DNA of 52,400 nucleotides from 'Osedax' symbiont bacterium Rs2_46_30_T18 (GTDB taxonomy: Bacteria; Pseudomonadota; Gammaproteobacteria; Pseudomonadales; Balneatricaceae). This document shows, one piece after another, positions 36,772-46,596 of the stretch (positions are counted from its first letter, which is position 1; each line of letters begins with the position of its first letter). The notes below the pieces were generated by a model, which saw only the letters and a program-made list of their open reading frames with translations, had not been told where the DNA came from and did not search any database. Where the stretch lies: NCBI GenBank assembly GCA_002163025.1, contig MABF01000244.1, forward strand, positions 1 to 52,400. The letters are read 5' to 3'. The position numbers and the translations under genes were made by a program.

Positions 36772-37749
36772 ATGCGTTTCGTCACCCGACGCTTTTTTTT
36801 CTACCTGGTAGCTTTTTTTGCCGCTGCCACTTTTAATTTCATCTTGCCGCGGATGATGCCCGGCGATCCTATTACTGCGATGTTCTCTTCTCAGGGAACA
36901 CCGCTGCCACTTGAGAGCTTGGAAGCTTTAAAAGAGACTTTTGGCTTTATTGATGGGCCGTTACATCTACAGTATTTTGCCTACATAAAAAGTGTCTTTA
37001 CCTGGGACTTGGGCTATTCGGTACAGTATTACCCGCAATCCGTTAACGATGTATTAAACCGCTCTATTTTATGGACGCTATTTTTGGTTGGTGTCTCATC
37101 GCTAATTAGTTTTAGCATTGGCTCAATCGCGGGTATTTACGCTGCATGGAATCGAGGTGGGGTCTTTGATACTTTGTTTTCACCACTATCACTGGTAATG
37201 CAATCGATGCCAGCGGTCATTATATCGCTGTTGTTCCTGTTTACTTTTGGGGTGGCTCTGGATTGGTTACCGACAGGTTATGCCTACAACATAGACCTGG
37301 ACCCGGGTTTTACATACGCCTACCTGAGCAGTGTTTTTGAGCATTCACTGATGCCGATTATTACCTTGGTGATAGTACAAGTGGGTGGTTATCTGATCAC
37401 TATTCGCAACAACATGATCAACCTACTCGGTGAAGACTACATAGTAATGGCCAGGGCAAAAGGTCTTAGTGAGCTACGTGTGATGCTTAACTACGGCGCC
37501 CGCAACGCCATTTTGCCATCAGTGACTACTTTTGCCATGACCATAGGGGTAGTGCTAGGTGGCTCGCTGATCACTGAATATGTGTTTAATTATCCGGGGC
37601 TTGGCAATACTTTGTATCAGGCAATAGTCAATCGTGACTACCCGGTAATTCAAGGGCAATTATTAATGATGACCCTGGCGATGCTGAGCATGAATTTTTT
37701 GGCTGATATGGCCTATGTATTTCTGGATCCGCGGTTGCGAAATGCCTGA
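36772..37749 (+). CDS. ABC transporter permease (DppB/OppB type)
   Basis: FILPRMMPGDPI; GEDYIVMARAKGLSELRVMLNYGARNAILPSVT EAA-like loop. Confidence 0.93.
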   Translation: MRFVTRRFFFYLVAFFAAATFNFILPRMMPGDPITAMFSSQGTPLPLESLEALKETFGFIDGPLHLQYFAYIKSVFTWDLGYSVQYYPQSVNDVLNRSILWTLFLVGVSSLISFSIGSIAGIYAAWNRGGVFDTLFSPLSLVMQSMPAVIISLLFLFTFGVALDWLPTGYAYNIDLDPGFTYAYLSSVFEHSLMPIITLVIVQVGGYLITIRNNMINLLGEDYIVMARAKGLSELRVMLNYGARNAILPSVTTFAMTIGVVLGGSLITEYVFNYPGLGNTLYQAIVNRDYPVIQGQLLMMTLAMLSMNFLADMAYVFLDPRLRNA

Positions 37750-37794
37750 GAAAAACCATTTTAATAATAAAAACCACCCTAATGAAGGCTCCAG

Positions 37795-38721
37795 ATGATA
37801 AGTATTTCAGCAGTAACAAAACTTGCCAGTCGCAATAAAAAGGCCTCTGTTGGTCTGAGTATTCTACTGGTGTACGTGATGATAGCGCTATTCGCCAACC
37901 TCATTACCGATCACAAGCCGAGCAAAAGAGTTGCGCGACCCCATCAGGAACCAAGTATGGAGCATGTGATGGGTACCACCCGAATGGGACGGGATGTCTA
38001 TACTCAGTTTGTGCATGGCACCCGCACTTCACTGGCGGTGGGTTTTAGTGCCGGTTTTATCATCATGGCATTGGGCACTATTCTGGGAATATCAGCGGGT
38101 TACTTTGGTGGAAAAGTCGATGAAGTGATTAACTTTTTTACTAATATTGCCTTGGTAATACCACAACTGCCACTGCTATTAGTACTGGCGGCATTTATCG
38201 GCCAGTCATCGCCAACCACCATCGCGCTGATCATAGGTTTCACCAGCTGGGCCTGGGGGGCCCGAGTCACACGGGCGCAGACGATGGCGCTGTGCAAAAA
38301 AGAGTATATTCAATCGGCAGAGCTAATGGGCGAGAGTAAGCTGCGCATTATAATGATTGAGTTGATGCCAAATCTCGCCTCTATCATTGGCGCTAACTTT
38401 ATCGGCTCGATTTTATATACCGTTATCACTCAGGCGACTATCGAGTTTTTGGGTCTGGGAGATCCACTGTCTGTGAGTTGGGGCACTATGTTGTACAACG
38501 CGCAGACCACTAGCGCCATGCACGTAGGTGCCTGGTGGGAGTTAGCCGTTCCCGCGACCGCTATCGCTATCTTAGGTATGGCTCTGGCACTGATGAATTT
38601 TGCTATCGATGAGATTTCCAATCCTAAATTACGTACCTTCTCCGGGCTGCGGATCTTTAATAAGCGTATCGCCATACTTGAGTATGAAAAGTCTTTAGCG
38701 CTGCAGGAGGCCAGAGCATGA
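37795..38721 (+). CDS. ABC transporter permease (DppC/OppC type)
   Basis: VMGTTRMGRDVYTQFVHGTRTSLAVGFSAGFI; EYIQSAELMGESKLRIIMIELMPNL. Confidence 0.93.
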   Translation: MISISAVTKLASRNKKASVGLSILLVYVMIALFANLITDHKPSKRVARPHQEPSMEHVMGTTRMGRDVYTQFVHGTRTSLAVGFSAGFIIMALGTILGISAGYFGGKVDEVINFFTNIALVIPQLPLLLVLAAFIGQSSPTTIALIIGFTSWAWGARVTRAQTMALCKKEYIQSAELMGESKLRIIMIELMPNLASIIGANFIGSILYTVITQATIEFLGLGDPLSVSWGTMLYNAQTTSAMHVGAWWELAVPATAIAILGMALALMNFAIDEISNPKLRTFSGLRIFNKRIAILEYEKSLALQEARA

Positions 38722-39572
38722 GTTATAGCCCAAACCCTTACAATATCTTGGAAGTGCGGGATCTGTGTGTGGACTTTATCTTAGACAGTGGCGAGTTTAG
38801 TGCCGTTAAGCATGTCAATTTTAACATCCGCAAAGGTGAAATTTTTGGCCTGGCCGGGGAGAGTGGCTGCGGTAAGTCTACTATTGCTTTTGCTATCAAC
38901 CGACTGTTACAACCGCCCGCTTATGTATCATCTGGAGAGATTTATGTAGATGGCGAAAATGTTCTGCAGATGCAGCAGGATGCGTTACAAAATATGCGCT
39001 GGCGGAAAGTCTCTATGGTGTTTCAGAGCGCCATGAACAGCCTCAATCCGGTTATAACAGTGGCAGAGCAGTTTCGCGATATGCTGCATCGTCATCAGGG
39101 GATGAACTCCCAGCAGGCGGCGCAAAGGGCTAAAGAGTTGTTATCGCTGGTGGGCTTGGATCCGCAGAGGCTCAACGATTATCCGCATCAATTTTCTGGC
39201 GGTATGCGCCAGCGCATTGTCATCGCCATAGGCTTGGCACTGAATCCTGATTTGGTGGTCATGGATGAGCCCACTACCGCGTTAGATGTCGTGGTACAGC
39301 GTGAAATTTTGCAACAGATCTATAAGCTGCGTGAGCAATTTGGCTTTTCAATTTTGTTTATCACGCACGATCTGAGTTTGATGACGCAGTTCTGTGATCG
39401 CATCGGGGTGATGCTAAAAGGCGAGCTGGTGGAAGTCGCCAGCGCCAAACAAATTTTACAGCAACCGCAACATCCTTATACACAAAAACTCTGGGATGCC
39501 ATTCCTACGCCGTTTGGTGATAGTGTAATGGGTCAGTTCTCCAGGGGTAAGGCAGTAGGGGGAAGAGCATGA
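38718..39572 (+). CDS. ABC transporter ATP-binding protein (DppD/OppD type)
   Basis: Walker [10 protein letters not shown]; signature [12 protein letters not shown]; Walker [13 protein letters not shown]. Confidence 0.94.
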   Translation: MSYSPNPYNILEVRDLCVDFILDSGEFSAVKHVNFNIRKGEIFGLAGESGCGKSTIAFAINRLLQPPAYVSSGEIYVDGENVLQMQQDALQNMRWRKVSMVFQSAMNSLNPVITVAEQFRDMLHRHQGMNSQQAAQRAKELLSLVGLDPQRLNDYPHQFSGGMRQRIVIAIGLALNPDLVVMDEPTTALDVVVQREILQQIYKLREQFGFSILFITHDLSLMTQFCDRIGVMLKGELVEVASAKQILQQPQHPYTQKLWDAIPTPFGDSVMGQFSRGKAVGGRA

Positions 39573-40549
39573 ATAACAGTAGCGTAAGTGGGCAGTCAGT
39601 ATCAGCTGAGCAACCACCAGTGTTAGAGGTGAAAAATTTATCCAAGACTTTTGAAATGGGCCGGGGGTTTAAACGCACTAAAGTCCAGGCACTGCGAGAT
39701 GTCAGTTTTAATCTGCATCGGGGCCGCGCTCTGGCGCTTGTCGGGGAGTCCGGTTCAGGGAAATCAACAGTGGCCAGGTTGATTATGAAAATGTACGAGG
39801 CGACTTCAGGAGAGATCAATTACGCCGGCGACAGCATTCTTGGAGAGAAGACTAGCACTGAAGCATTGGCTTATCGACGGGCTGTGCAAATGGTCTTTCA
39901 GGACCCTTTTGGCTCGCTCAATCCCGCGCATAGAATATTCCACCATATCGCCCGGCCGCTACTGCGCCACGGCCATATCAGCGACCAAAATAGTCTAAAA
40001 GATAAGGTATTCGCTATTCTACGCCAGGTTGAACTGGATCCAGAAATCAGTGCCTTTAAATTCCCCCACGAGCTCTCCGGCGGCCAGCGTCAGCGAGTGG
40101 CGCTGGCACGTACTTTGGCGGTTGCGGCAAAAGTGGTATTGGCGGATGAGCCCACCTCAATGTTAGACGTCTCTATTCGCATCGATGTACTAAATTTGCT
40201 GAAGCGGATGAAGGATGAGCAGGGAATCGCCTTCTTGTATATTACTCACGATATCGCAACCGCTCGCTACTTCGCCGAAGATATAGCAGTGCTCTACCAA
40301 GGGCAGATTGTCGAGTGGGGAGCCTGTGCTAAAGTGATAGATAACCCGCAACATTTTTATACCAAATTGTTACTCTCTGCTGTACCTGATGCCCATGTGC
40401 GCTTTGATGAAGTCAGTGCCGAGCAGGCCTTTTATTTGCACAACGCCGAAAAGATACGACAGATCAGTGCGCAGACCAGTAGTGAAATCAAGGAAGTAGC
40501 GGCACAACATTTTATCAGGGTGCATGACTTTTCCAGTCTTAACCAATAA
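39569..40549 (+). CDS. ABC transporter ATP-binding protein (DppF/OppF type)
   Basis: Walker [10 protein letters not shown]; signature [12 protein letters not shown]; Walker [13 protein letters not shown]. Confidence 0.94.
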   Translation: MNNSSVSGQSVSAEQPPVLEVKNLSKTFEMGRGFKRTKVQALRDVSFNLHRGRALALVGESGSGKSTVARLIMKMYEATSGEINYAGDSILGEKTSTEALAYRRAVQMVFQDPFGSLNPAHRIFHHIARPLLRHGHISDQNSLKDKVFAILRQVELDPEISAFKFPHELSGGQRQRVALARTLAVAAKVVLADEPTSMLDVSIRIDVLNLLKRMKDEQGIAFLYITHDIATARYFAEDIAVLYQGQIVEWGACAKVIDNPQHFYTKLLLSAVPDAHVRFDEVSAEQAFYLHNAEKIRQISAQTSSEIKEVAAQHFIRVHDFSSLNQ

Positions 40550-40579
40550 GGCGCAAAAACGAGTAAAGTGAGAAAAACT

Positions 40580-41047
40580 ATGTCAGACATGTTAGTTAAA
40601 TTGTATCAGTTGCCCGAGACACAAGTGTTTGGCAAACTTGCTGCAGCGGCCGTGGAGATACGCCCGGCAATGGCACCGGAAAAGCGTTTAGTCTGCTCCT
40701 GGATAGCTGAAAAATTTGGTGAGCAATGGGCCAGTGAAGCAGAAGTTGCATTCGCCCGTCAGCCCTGTTCAATCGTTTTGGCCATTGCTAATCAGCAACT
40801 ATTAGGTTTTGGCTGTTACGACGCTACATGCAAGGGGTTTTTTGGCCCAACAGGAGTCGATGAAAAAAGTCGAGGGCAGGGCATTGGTGAAGGCTTGCTG
40901 TTTATGTGTCTGCAAACTATGCGCGCTCAAGGTTACGGATACGCTGTGATAGGTGGGGCCGGCCCAAAAGAGTTTTACCGGGCTAAGGTCGGTGCTGTGG
41001 AAATTGCAGGCTCTGTGCCGGGCATTTATCAGGGAATGCTCAGCTAA
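40580..41047 (+). CDS. GNAT family N-acetyltransferase
   Basis: GPTGVDEKSRGQGIGEGLLFMCLQTMRAQGYGYAVIGGAGPKEFYRAKVGA; ATG at 40580; the ORF track starts at 40568. Confidence 0.83.
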   Translation: MSDMLVKLYQLPETQVFGKLAAAAVEIRPAMAPEKRLVCSWIAEKFGEQWASEAEVAFARQPCSIVLAIANQQLLGFGCYDATCKGFFGPTGVDEKSRGQGIGEGLLFMCLQTMRAQGYGYAVIGGAGPKEFYRAKVGAVEIAGSVPGIYQGMLS

Positions 41048-41090
41048 TAATAGCGACTTACAATGGGGCTATGTTCGCTTAATAATTCAC

Positions 41091-41753
41091 TTAAAAATTC
41101 GCTTGTGCTCGCAGTAATTGCAGATGTTTTTGGCAGTGCATCAAGCCCCCTTCATACTTAATCCAGGTTATCTTGCCGTCGCCGTTGCTGTCGGTGCCCA
41201 AGAGTAAAATATCTGCAAAATCTTGCAGTTGTGATGCCAGTGAGGCGGCTGTTGCCAGAGAAGTGGTAGCACCAATCTGCCTGCTGATTTTGAGCATAGT
41301 CACAGCCAGTGCCACTGTGTTTGTTGCACTAGTGGCAATGTGCATGGAGTGGACTTTTACCGCGGGTCCGGCATCGGTGGCAGCTGCGGCCAGTTTAACT
41401 TGTCTGATAATTCCCCTGCTCGCTTTTATCAAGCCGATATTCGGCTCTGCACTCATTCCTCGACCCTCCAGAGCAGCGGCGATATAGCGGCTGTGAGTTT
41501 TAATCAAGGACAAATTTTCAGTTTGTTGAACTGCCAGTGATGCATGCTGCTGTATGAATTTCGCCTCTTTAATGGCGGCACCTAAAAAGCCAATTGTATC
41601 AGCCCCAGCTGTCTGGTTGCCCACTTCTTGTAGGTAGGTCAGCGCCGAGGTACTGGCGATTAACGGGGCACAACAAAGCAGCATAATAGCGATAAGTGTT
41701 GTGCGGATAATAGTCACTTTCAACTCCTGATTGAATAGCCTATTATCAGACAT
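41091..41753 (-). CDS. Secreted protein of unknown function with an EF-hand-like motif
   Basis: Hydrophobic N-terminus TTLIAIMLLCCAPLIAS; C-terminal LLGTDSNGDGKITWIKYEGG resembling a degenerate calcium-binding loop. Confidence 0.6.
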   Translation of the reverse strand: MSDNRLFNQELKVTIIRTTLIAIMLLCCAPLIASTSALTYLQEVGNQTAGADTIGFLGAAIKEAKFIQQHASLAVQQTENLSLIKTHSRYIAAALEGRGMSAEPNIGLIKASRGIIRQVKLAAAATDAGPAVKVHSMHIATSATNTVALAVTMLKISRQIGATTSLATAASLASQLQDFADILLLGTDSNGDGKITWIKYEGGLMHCQKHLQLLRAQANF

Positions 41754-41973
41754 TGTAGCCTATTGTAAATCGGACTTCTTCTAGCTTTGCAGATGGAAAT
41801 ACTGATTTGATTGAGGTTGTTACAAAAAACATCTGCATAACTGTAAATGGATGTTAAAAAATTGAACCCTCCCTAACAACTCCAGTCAATACTAGCTACA
41901 ATAACGGCTTTATAGTGATTTGATTTTAAAGCTATAGTACAAAAAGCAACTAAATATTTGGGAAACAATAATT

Positions 41974-42636
41974 ATGTATCTAAAAGGGATTAAAACCTTG
42001 GTCGCTGGTGTTGCCATTTTAGGCTCAATCAATGCTTTCGCCGCCGGTGATGTGCAAAGTATGGCATTGGATAATATCGATGGCTTTATCGCTGAGCAGA
42101 ATGTTGATAAATCAGCCAGTAACTGGAAGCTAAAGCTCAGTAAACCGCCTAAACAAGTCTTTACTCAAGGCCGTCAATACATCTGGAAACTGCAGACCAA
42201 TGTCGGTGAAATTGAGATTGAATTAAAACCAAAAACAGCGCCAATGCATGTATCCAGTACACTGTATTTAACCCGCTTAGGTTTCTATGACAACATTGTA
42301 TTTCATCGAGTGATTGATGGATTTATGGCTCAAGGTGGAGATCCAACAGGCACCGGTCGCAGCGGTCCAGGTTACAATTACAATGGAGAATTCAGCCCAG
42401 CAGTTAAGCATAACAAGCCCGGTTTGTTATCAATGGCCAACGCTGGCCCCGGCACAGATGGTAGCCAGTTCTTTTTAACTTTTATCCCAACTAACTGGTT
42501 AGACGGAAAACACACCATCTTTGGCGAAGTAGTCAAAGGTATGGATGTCGTGAAAACCCTAGAGAAGCATGGCAGCAAGTCGGGCAAAACTTCGAAAAAA
42601 CTAGAGATAGTGACTGCGACTATTGAAGTAAGATAA
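41974..42636 (+). CDS. Periplasmic cyclophilin-type peptidyl-prolyl cis-trans isomerase
   Basis: Signal peptide; YDNIVFHRVIDGFMAQGGDPTGTGRSGPGYNYNGEF...GLLSMANAGPGTDGSQFFLTFIPTNWLDGKHTIFGEVVKGMDVV. Confidence 0.94.
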   Translation: MYLKGIKTLVAGVAILGSINAFAAGDVQSMALDNIDGFIAEQNVDKSASNWKLKLSKPPKQVFTQGRQYIWKLQTNVGEIEIELKPKTAPMHVSSTLYLTRLGFYDNIVFHRVIDGFMAQGGDPTGTGRSGPGYNYNGEFSPAVKHNKPGLLSMANAGPGTDGSQFFLTFIPTNWLDGKHTIFGEVVKGMDVVKTLEKHGSKSGKTSKKLEIVTATIEVR

Positions 42637-42648
42637 GCCGCTTTTGGA

Positions 42649-42680
42649 TTATGACTGCAGTTAAGCTGTAGTCATAATTT
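42649..42680 (+). terminator. Hairpin terminator after the cyclophilin gene
   Basis: TTATGACTGCAG (42649-42660) / CTGTAGTCATAA (42666-42677), one G-T pair, then TTT. Confidence 0.7.
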
Positions 42681-42860
42681 GCTAGGTAATTACCTGTTAA
42701 GTAATTACCTGTTAAGTAATTACCTGCTAGGTAATTACCTGTTAAGTAATTACCTGTTAAGTAATTACCTGTTAAGTAATTACCTGTTAAGTAATTACCT
42801 GCTAAGTAATTACCTGTTAAGTAATTACCTGCTAAGTAATAAGCTCTTAAGCAATCACCC
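42681..42860. repeat. Tandem array of a 15-bp unit (G(T/C)TA(A/G)GTAATTACCT)
   Basis: Ten near-identical copies at 42681-42830 plus two degenerate copies (GCTAAGTAATAAGCT, CTTAAGCAATCACCC); every intact copy holds the palindrome GTAATTAC. Confidence 0.95.
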
Positions 42861-42971
42861 TATATGCGAGCAGTGTACTGAGTGAAGCGCTTATAGAGGG
42901 TGCTACAGTATAAAATCCATTAGGATATTCCCAGCATAGATTAATCAGTCTGATGCCCCTGCCATAAATCT

Positions 42972-43637
42972 TCAGAGTATTTCCTGTAGCTCACAGGGCA
43001 GCCCAGCCGCTTTCCATTCCGGGAACCCCTGTTCCAGTCTCAGCGCCTGTATGCCGTTGTCCCTAAGGGAGTTGACCATCTGATAAGAATACAGACAGTA
43101 AGGGCCGCGACAGTACGCAACGACTGTTTTATTAGCGGGCAAATGTTTGATTTTTTCAGGAATTTCTTGAGGTTGTATGTTAACAGCGCCGCGAATATGC
43201 CCCTGCAAAAACTCTTTGTTAGGCCTTACATCAAGAATTAATAAATCCTGATCGTTAAATTTATCCGCCAGCTGTTCGCTGCTTATAGTGTTTTCATGCA
43301 GTGTATTAGAGCTTATTTTTGTCAGCAGACGGTCTACTTCAGCCAGATGGGTTTGTGCTGTTATACGCAAACTGGCGATCAACAGCACCACATCGTCTCC
43401 GGCGATTTTATACAATCGCTGTTTTCCCGCTTTTCTTACTACCACTAGTCCATTATTTTTCAGAATCAACAAATGCCTGGAAGTATTAGCGACTGTTAGA
43501 CCGACTAACTTGCTTAGTTCATCAACCCCGCACTCAGCCTGAGCCAGATAGTCAAGCATTTCAACGCGCTGGGGCGATCCCAAAGAGTGCGCAATAATGG
43601 CAAGTTGTTCAAATAGTTGCTTTTTAATCAGGCTCAT
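42972..43637 (-). CDS. ArsR-family HTH regulator fused to a rhodanese domain
   Basis: ArsR HTH (SLGSPQRVEMLDYLAQAECGVDELSKLVGLTVANTSRHLLILKNNGLVVVRKAGKQRLYKI) plus rhodanese (LLILDVRPNKEFLQGHIRGAVNIQPQEI...VVAYCRGPYCLYS). Confidence 0.92.
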   Translation of the reverse strand: MSLIKKQLFEQLAIIAHSLGSPQRVEMLDYLAQAECGVDELSKLVGLTVANTSRHLLILKNNGLVVVRKAGKQRLYKIAGDDVVLLIASLRITAQTHLAEVDRLLTKISSNTLHENTISSEQLADKFNDQDLLILDVRPNKEFLQGHIRGAVNIQPQEIPEKIKHLPANKTVVAYCRGPYCLYSYQMVNSLRDNGIQALRLEQGFPEWKAAGLPCELQEIL

Positions 43638-43653
43638 AACTCAATAGTACCAA

Positions 43654-43673
43654 ATTCAATCAAGTGATTGAAT
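43654..43673. promoter_or_regulatory. Putative ArsR operator at the regulator promoter
   Basis: ATTCAATCAAGTGATTGAAT: perfect 9-bp arms. Confidence 0.7.
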
Positions 43674-43846
43674 GTTAGCTGGAACCTCTAACAGTTACAA
43701 TTCAATTATCTGTTTTGCCCGTTAAAAGCGGCAAGATAAGTCTGTTTGAAAGCGTGTTAGCAAAGGCGCTCAATCAATGTAGAGAGCCCAGAGAGTGCTT
43801 GGTTTCTTAGTACGTAGGGTTAAAAAACGCTGTGCAAAATACATAC

Positions 43847-43866
43847 ATTCAATCAATCAATTGAAT
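43847..43866. promoter_or_regulatory. Putative ArsR operator at the MFS promoter
   Basis: ATTCAATCAATCAATTGAAT: same ATTCAAT-N6-ATTGAAT layout as 43654-43673. Confidence 0.7.
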
Positions 43867-43919
43867 GATTAAATTTAATTTGCTACTCTTTAATCAACTT
43901 GTTTTATTAGGAGCAGCTA

Positions 43920-45221
43920 ATGGCGCATAGCCTTGTTAACACTAGAGCCAAAAATGAGTCATTAAATCCTCAAACATCGGGGATTGAACATGGCATACAA
44001 AAAAATCTTGGCCAATTCAGTCTTCAGCTGCTGCAGATATTTCTGGTGGGGTTAACCATCGGCATGACTCGGATTGTAGTTCCCGCATTGGCAGAATCTG
44101 AATTCGCTCTGGCCGATCGGGCATTCTTTTTACTGGCTTCGTTTGTGGTGGTATTCGGCATAGTTAAAGCGCTGATGAATTTGTTTGCCGGAAAGCTCAG
44201 TGAGCGCCATGGTCGCAAGAATATTCTGATTCTTGGGTGGATTGTTGCACTGCCGATACCTTTTGTTTTTTTATACGCACCCAATTGGAACTGGATTATC
44301 TTTAGTACTGTTTTGTTGGGGATTAACCAAGGTTTATGTTGGTCGATGGCGCTGAACAGCAAATTGGATCTGGCCAGAAGCGGTCAAAAAGGCCTGGTAA
44401 ACGGTGTTAATGAGTTCGCCGGTTACGCAGCAGTAGGTATAGCCGGGTTAATCACGGCTTATATAGTGACTCAGTTTGCGGTTAGAGAGGGGCTGTTTTA
44501 TTTCAGTTTAACTGTGATTTTATTGGGGTTGCTGTTGGCTAAAATCAGCATAGTAGAAACTTTGCCCTGGGCGAATTTGCACTACCAGCAGTCAAAAGGT
44601 CACAATACAGTACACAGTAGTGAGCAAAAATCATTGTCGCAATTGTTCAAATTAGCTTCGCTGCAAAGTAAACCATTAATGGCGCTGAATCAGGCGGGGC
44701 TGGTGGAAAAATTTACCGATGCCATCGTCTGGATTTTTCTGCCGGTATATTTTGTTTCTCAGGGCCTATCACTGCTTGAATCCGGTGCTATTATCGCCAT
44801 CTACGGTGTTGTATGGGGCGCCAGCCAATTGATTACAGGGCCCCTGTCAGACAAAATTGGTCGAAAAGCTTTGATAGTCTGGGGTATGTGGCTGTGCGGG
44901 GCTGGTATTATAGCCATCCCACTGACTCAATCCATTGGACTGTGGAGCCTGGAAGCGGCGCTGATAGGGGTGGGCATGGCGATGCTCTATCCGAACTTAG
45001 GGGCAGCCGTAGGTGATTTTTCGGCTGCTCAGTATCGAGCCAGTTTAATTGGCGTGTATCGTTTTTGGCGAGATTCCGGTTACGCCATTGGCGCATTGAT
45101 CATGGGTCTGATGGCGCAGTGGTCACAAGATTTAATAACGCCGTTTTGGTTTGTCGGTATAGCGATGTTTATATCCGGGTGGGTAGTGCAGTTGTGCTTG
45201 CCTGAGAAAATGAGTGAATGA
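43920..45221 (+). CDS. MFS transporter
   Basis: 12-TM profile; AGKLSERHGRKNILILG and GPLSDKIGRKALIVWG loop 2-3/8-9 motifs; divergent from ArsR-rhodanese. Confidence 0.9.
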   Translation: MAHSLVNTRAKNESLNPQTSGIEHGIQKNLGQFSLQLLQIFLVGLTIGMTRIVVPALAESEFALADRAFFLLASFVVVFGIVKALMNLFAGKLSERHGRKNILILGWIVALPIPFVFLYAPNWNWIIFSTVLLGINQGLCWSMALNSKLDLARSGQKGLVNGVNEFAGYAAVGIAGLITAYIVTQFAVREGLFYFSLTVILLGLLLAKISIVETLPWANLHYQQSKGHNTVHSSEQKSLSQLFKLASLQSKPLMALNQAGLVEKFTDAIVWIFLPVYFVSQGLSLLESGAIIAIYGVVWGASQLITGPLSDKIGRKALIVWGMWLCGAGIIAIPLTQSIGLWSLEAALIGVGMAMLYPNLGAAVGDFSAAQYRASLIGVYRFWRDSGYAIGALIMGLMAQWSQDLITPFWFVGIAMFISGWVVQLCLPEKMSE

Positions 45222-45235
45222 CAAAGGCTAAAGAA

Positions 45236-45264
45236 AAAAGCAGCCAGGCGGCTGCTTTTGTTTA
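45236..45264. terminator. Bidirectional terminator between MFS and bkd genes
   Basis: AAAAGCAGCC (45236-45245) / GGCTGCTTTT (45250-45259), A tract upstream and T-rich downstream. Confidence 0.85.
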
Positions 45265-45325
45265 TCTTTGATCATCAACGCGAAAAACAACTATTATCCA
45301 TCGATTCAACTTTTCAAAGGGTAAA

Positions 45326-46594
45326 TTAAACGAAGATCGCCCCTGGGTTCTCCAGCAGAGACTTGAGTGCCTGAATCATTAAGGCGCCATCGTAGCCATC
45401 CACTATCCGGTGATCAAAAGAAGATGACAAGTTCATCATCTTGCGGATAACGATCTGTCCATCAATTACCACCGGGCGCTGCTGCATTTTGTTAATGCCG
45501 ACAATCGTGGTTTCAGGAGCATTGATAATCGGCGTCGTGGCGATGCCACCAATAACACCTAAACTAGTGATAGTGATGGTTGAACCACCCAGTTGTGCAC
45601 TGTTGGCTTTACCTGCGCGGGTCAGCTCAGTGACTTGTGCCATCTGTGCGGCAGTACCCCAGATATCCAGCGATTGAGTATCTTTGACGACCGGAACCAT
45701 CAATCCCTGTTGTGTCATAGTGGCAATACCCACGTGCACAGCACTGTGCTGAGTGAGTATTTCGCGCTCTGCATTGTAGTGCGCATTGCAGTGTGGGAAA
45801 TCTGCTACGACTTTGACTAGCGCCTGCATGATAAAAGGCAGCAGTGTCAGTTTTTGCTGTTCAGGTTTGCGGTTGTCGTTGAGGTGTTTACGCAGCGCTT
45901 CAAGTGCGGTTAAATCAACTTCTTCAATATAGGCATAATGAGGAATGTTGTTAGTTGCCTGCAGCATCTTTTGCGCGATGATACGACGCAGGCCGCTGAT
46001 TTTGACCTCGGTAGTGGTATTAGTAGAAGAGAGTTTAGTAGCAGCAAGGCTTACTTGCGCACCGCCTGCGGCGATAAAGGCCTCCAGATCAGAATTATTA
46101 ATTCTACCTGATGCACCAGAGCCTGCGACGATACTTAAATCAATGTTTTCAGTGCGAGCGCGCTTGCGCACTGAAGGTGAGGTAAGTACCAGGCGGTTTG
46201 TCACTGGTGTAGTCAAGACGTTGTCAGGCGATTGTGACGCTGTGTTAACAGCAGCGACGTCCGCTGCTGGTTTATCAACAGTTGTCGGTTTAGTAAAAGG
46301 GGTGGTTGGCTCAGTATCATCAGCTGCTGAGCTATCATTAGCAGCGCTGTTATTTGCTGCAGTGGCAAACAAGATCAACTCACTGCCTACGGGAATTTCA
46401 ATACCCGCATCACAGGCCAGTTTTTCTACAGTGCCGGTAACCGGCGAGGTCACCTCCACTACCGCTTTATCGGTCATAACATCACAGATGTGTTGGTCTT
46501 CATCCACCTGATCGCCAACAGCAACATGCCATTCGACCACTTCCGAGACCACGATACCTTCACCTAAGTCGGGCAATTTAAAACTGTAATGACT
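45326..46594 (-). CDS. bkdB: 2-oxoacid dehydrogenase E2, branched-chain type
   Basis: Lipoyl domain (FKLPDLGEGIVVSEVVEWHVAVGDQVDEDQHICDVMTDKAVVEVTSP), peripheral-subunit-binding domain, catalytic C-terminus SSSFDHRIVDGYDGA. Start at MSHYSFKLPDLGEG (46594). Confidence 0.92.
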   Translation of the reverse strand, partial: SHYSFKLPDLGEGIVVSEVVEWHVAVGDQVDEDQHICDVMTDKAVVEVTSPVTGTVEKLACDAGIEIPVGSELILFATAANNSAANDSSAADDTEPTTPFTKPTTVDKPAADVAAVNTASQSPDNVLTTPVTNRLVLTSPSVRKRARTENIDLSIVAGSGASGRINNSDLEAFIAAGGAQVSLAATKLSSTNTTTEVKISGLRRIIAQKMLQATNNIPHYAYIEEVDLTALEALRKHLNDNRKPEQQKLTLLPFIMQALVKVVADFPHCNAHYNAEREILTQHSAVHVGIATMTQQGLMVPVVKDTQSLDIWGTAAQMAQVTELTRAGKANSAQLGGSTITITSLGVIGGIATTPIINAPETTIVGINKMQQRPVVIDGQIVIRKMMNLSSSFDHRIVDGYDGALMIQALKSLLENPGAIFV

Positions 46595-46596
46595 CA

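Noticed and set aside
34938-40549. Simple dipeptide/oligopeptide transporter (Dpp/Opp)
   Set aside because: Family membership is right, but the GH20/GH3/ChiS neighbours favour chitooligosaccharide uptake; specificity stays inferential.
42681-42860. CRISPR array
   Set aside because: Contiguous 15-bp units with no unique spacers and no cas genes nearby.
42679-42885. 68-aa ORF MLGNYLLSNYLLSNY..., superficially like a pentapeptide-repeat protein
   Set aside because: It is only the in-frame reading of a 15-bp tandem DNA repeat (other frames, including on the reverse strand, are open too), has no clear ribosome-binding site and follows a terminator.
45945-46511. 188-aa plus-strand ORF
   Set aside because: Antisense to the low-complexity Ala/Thr-rich linker region of the E2 gene; an artefact of composition.
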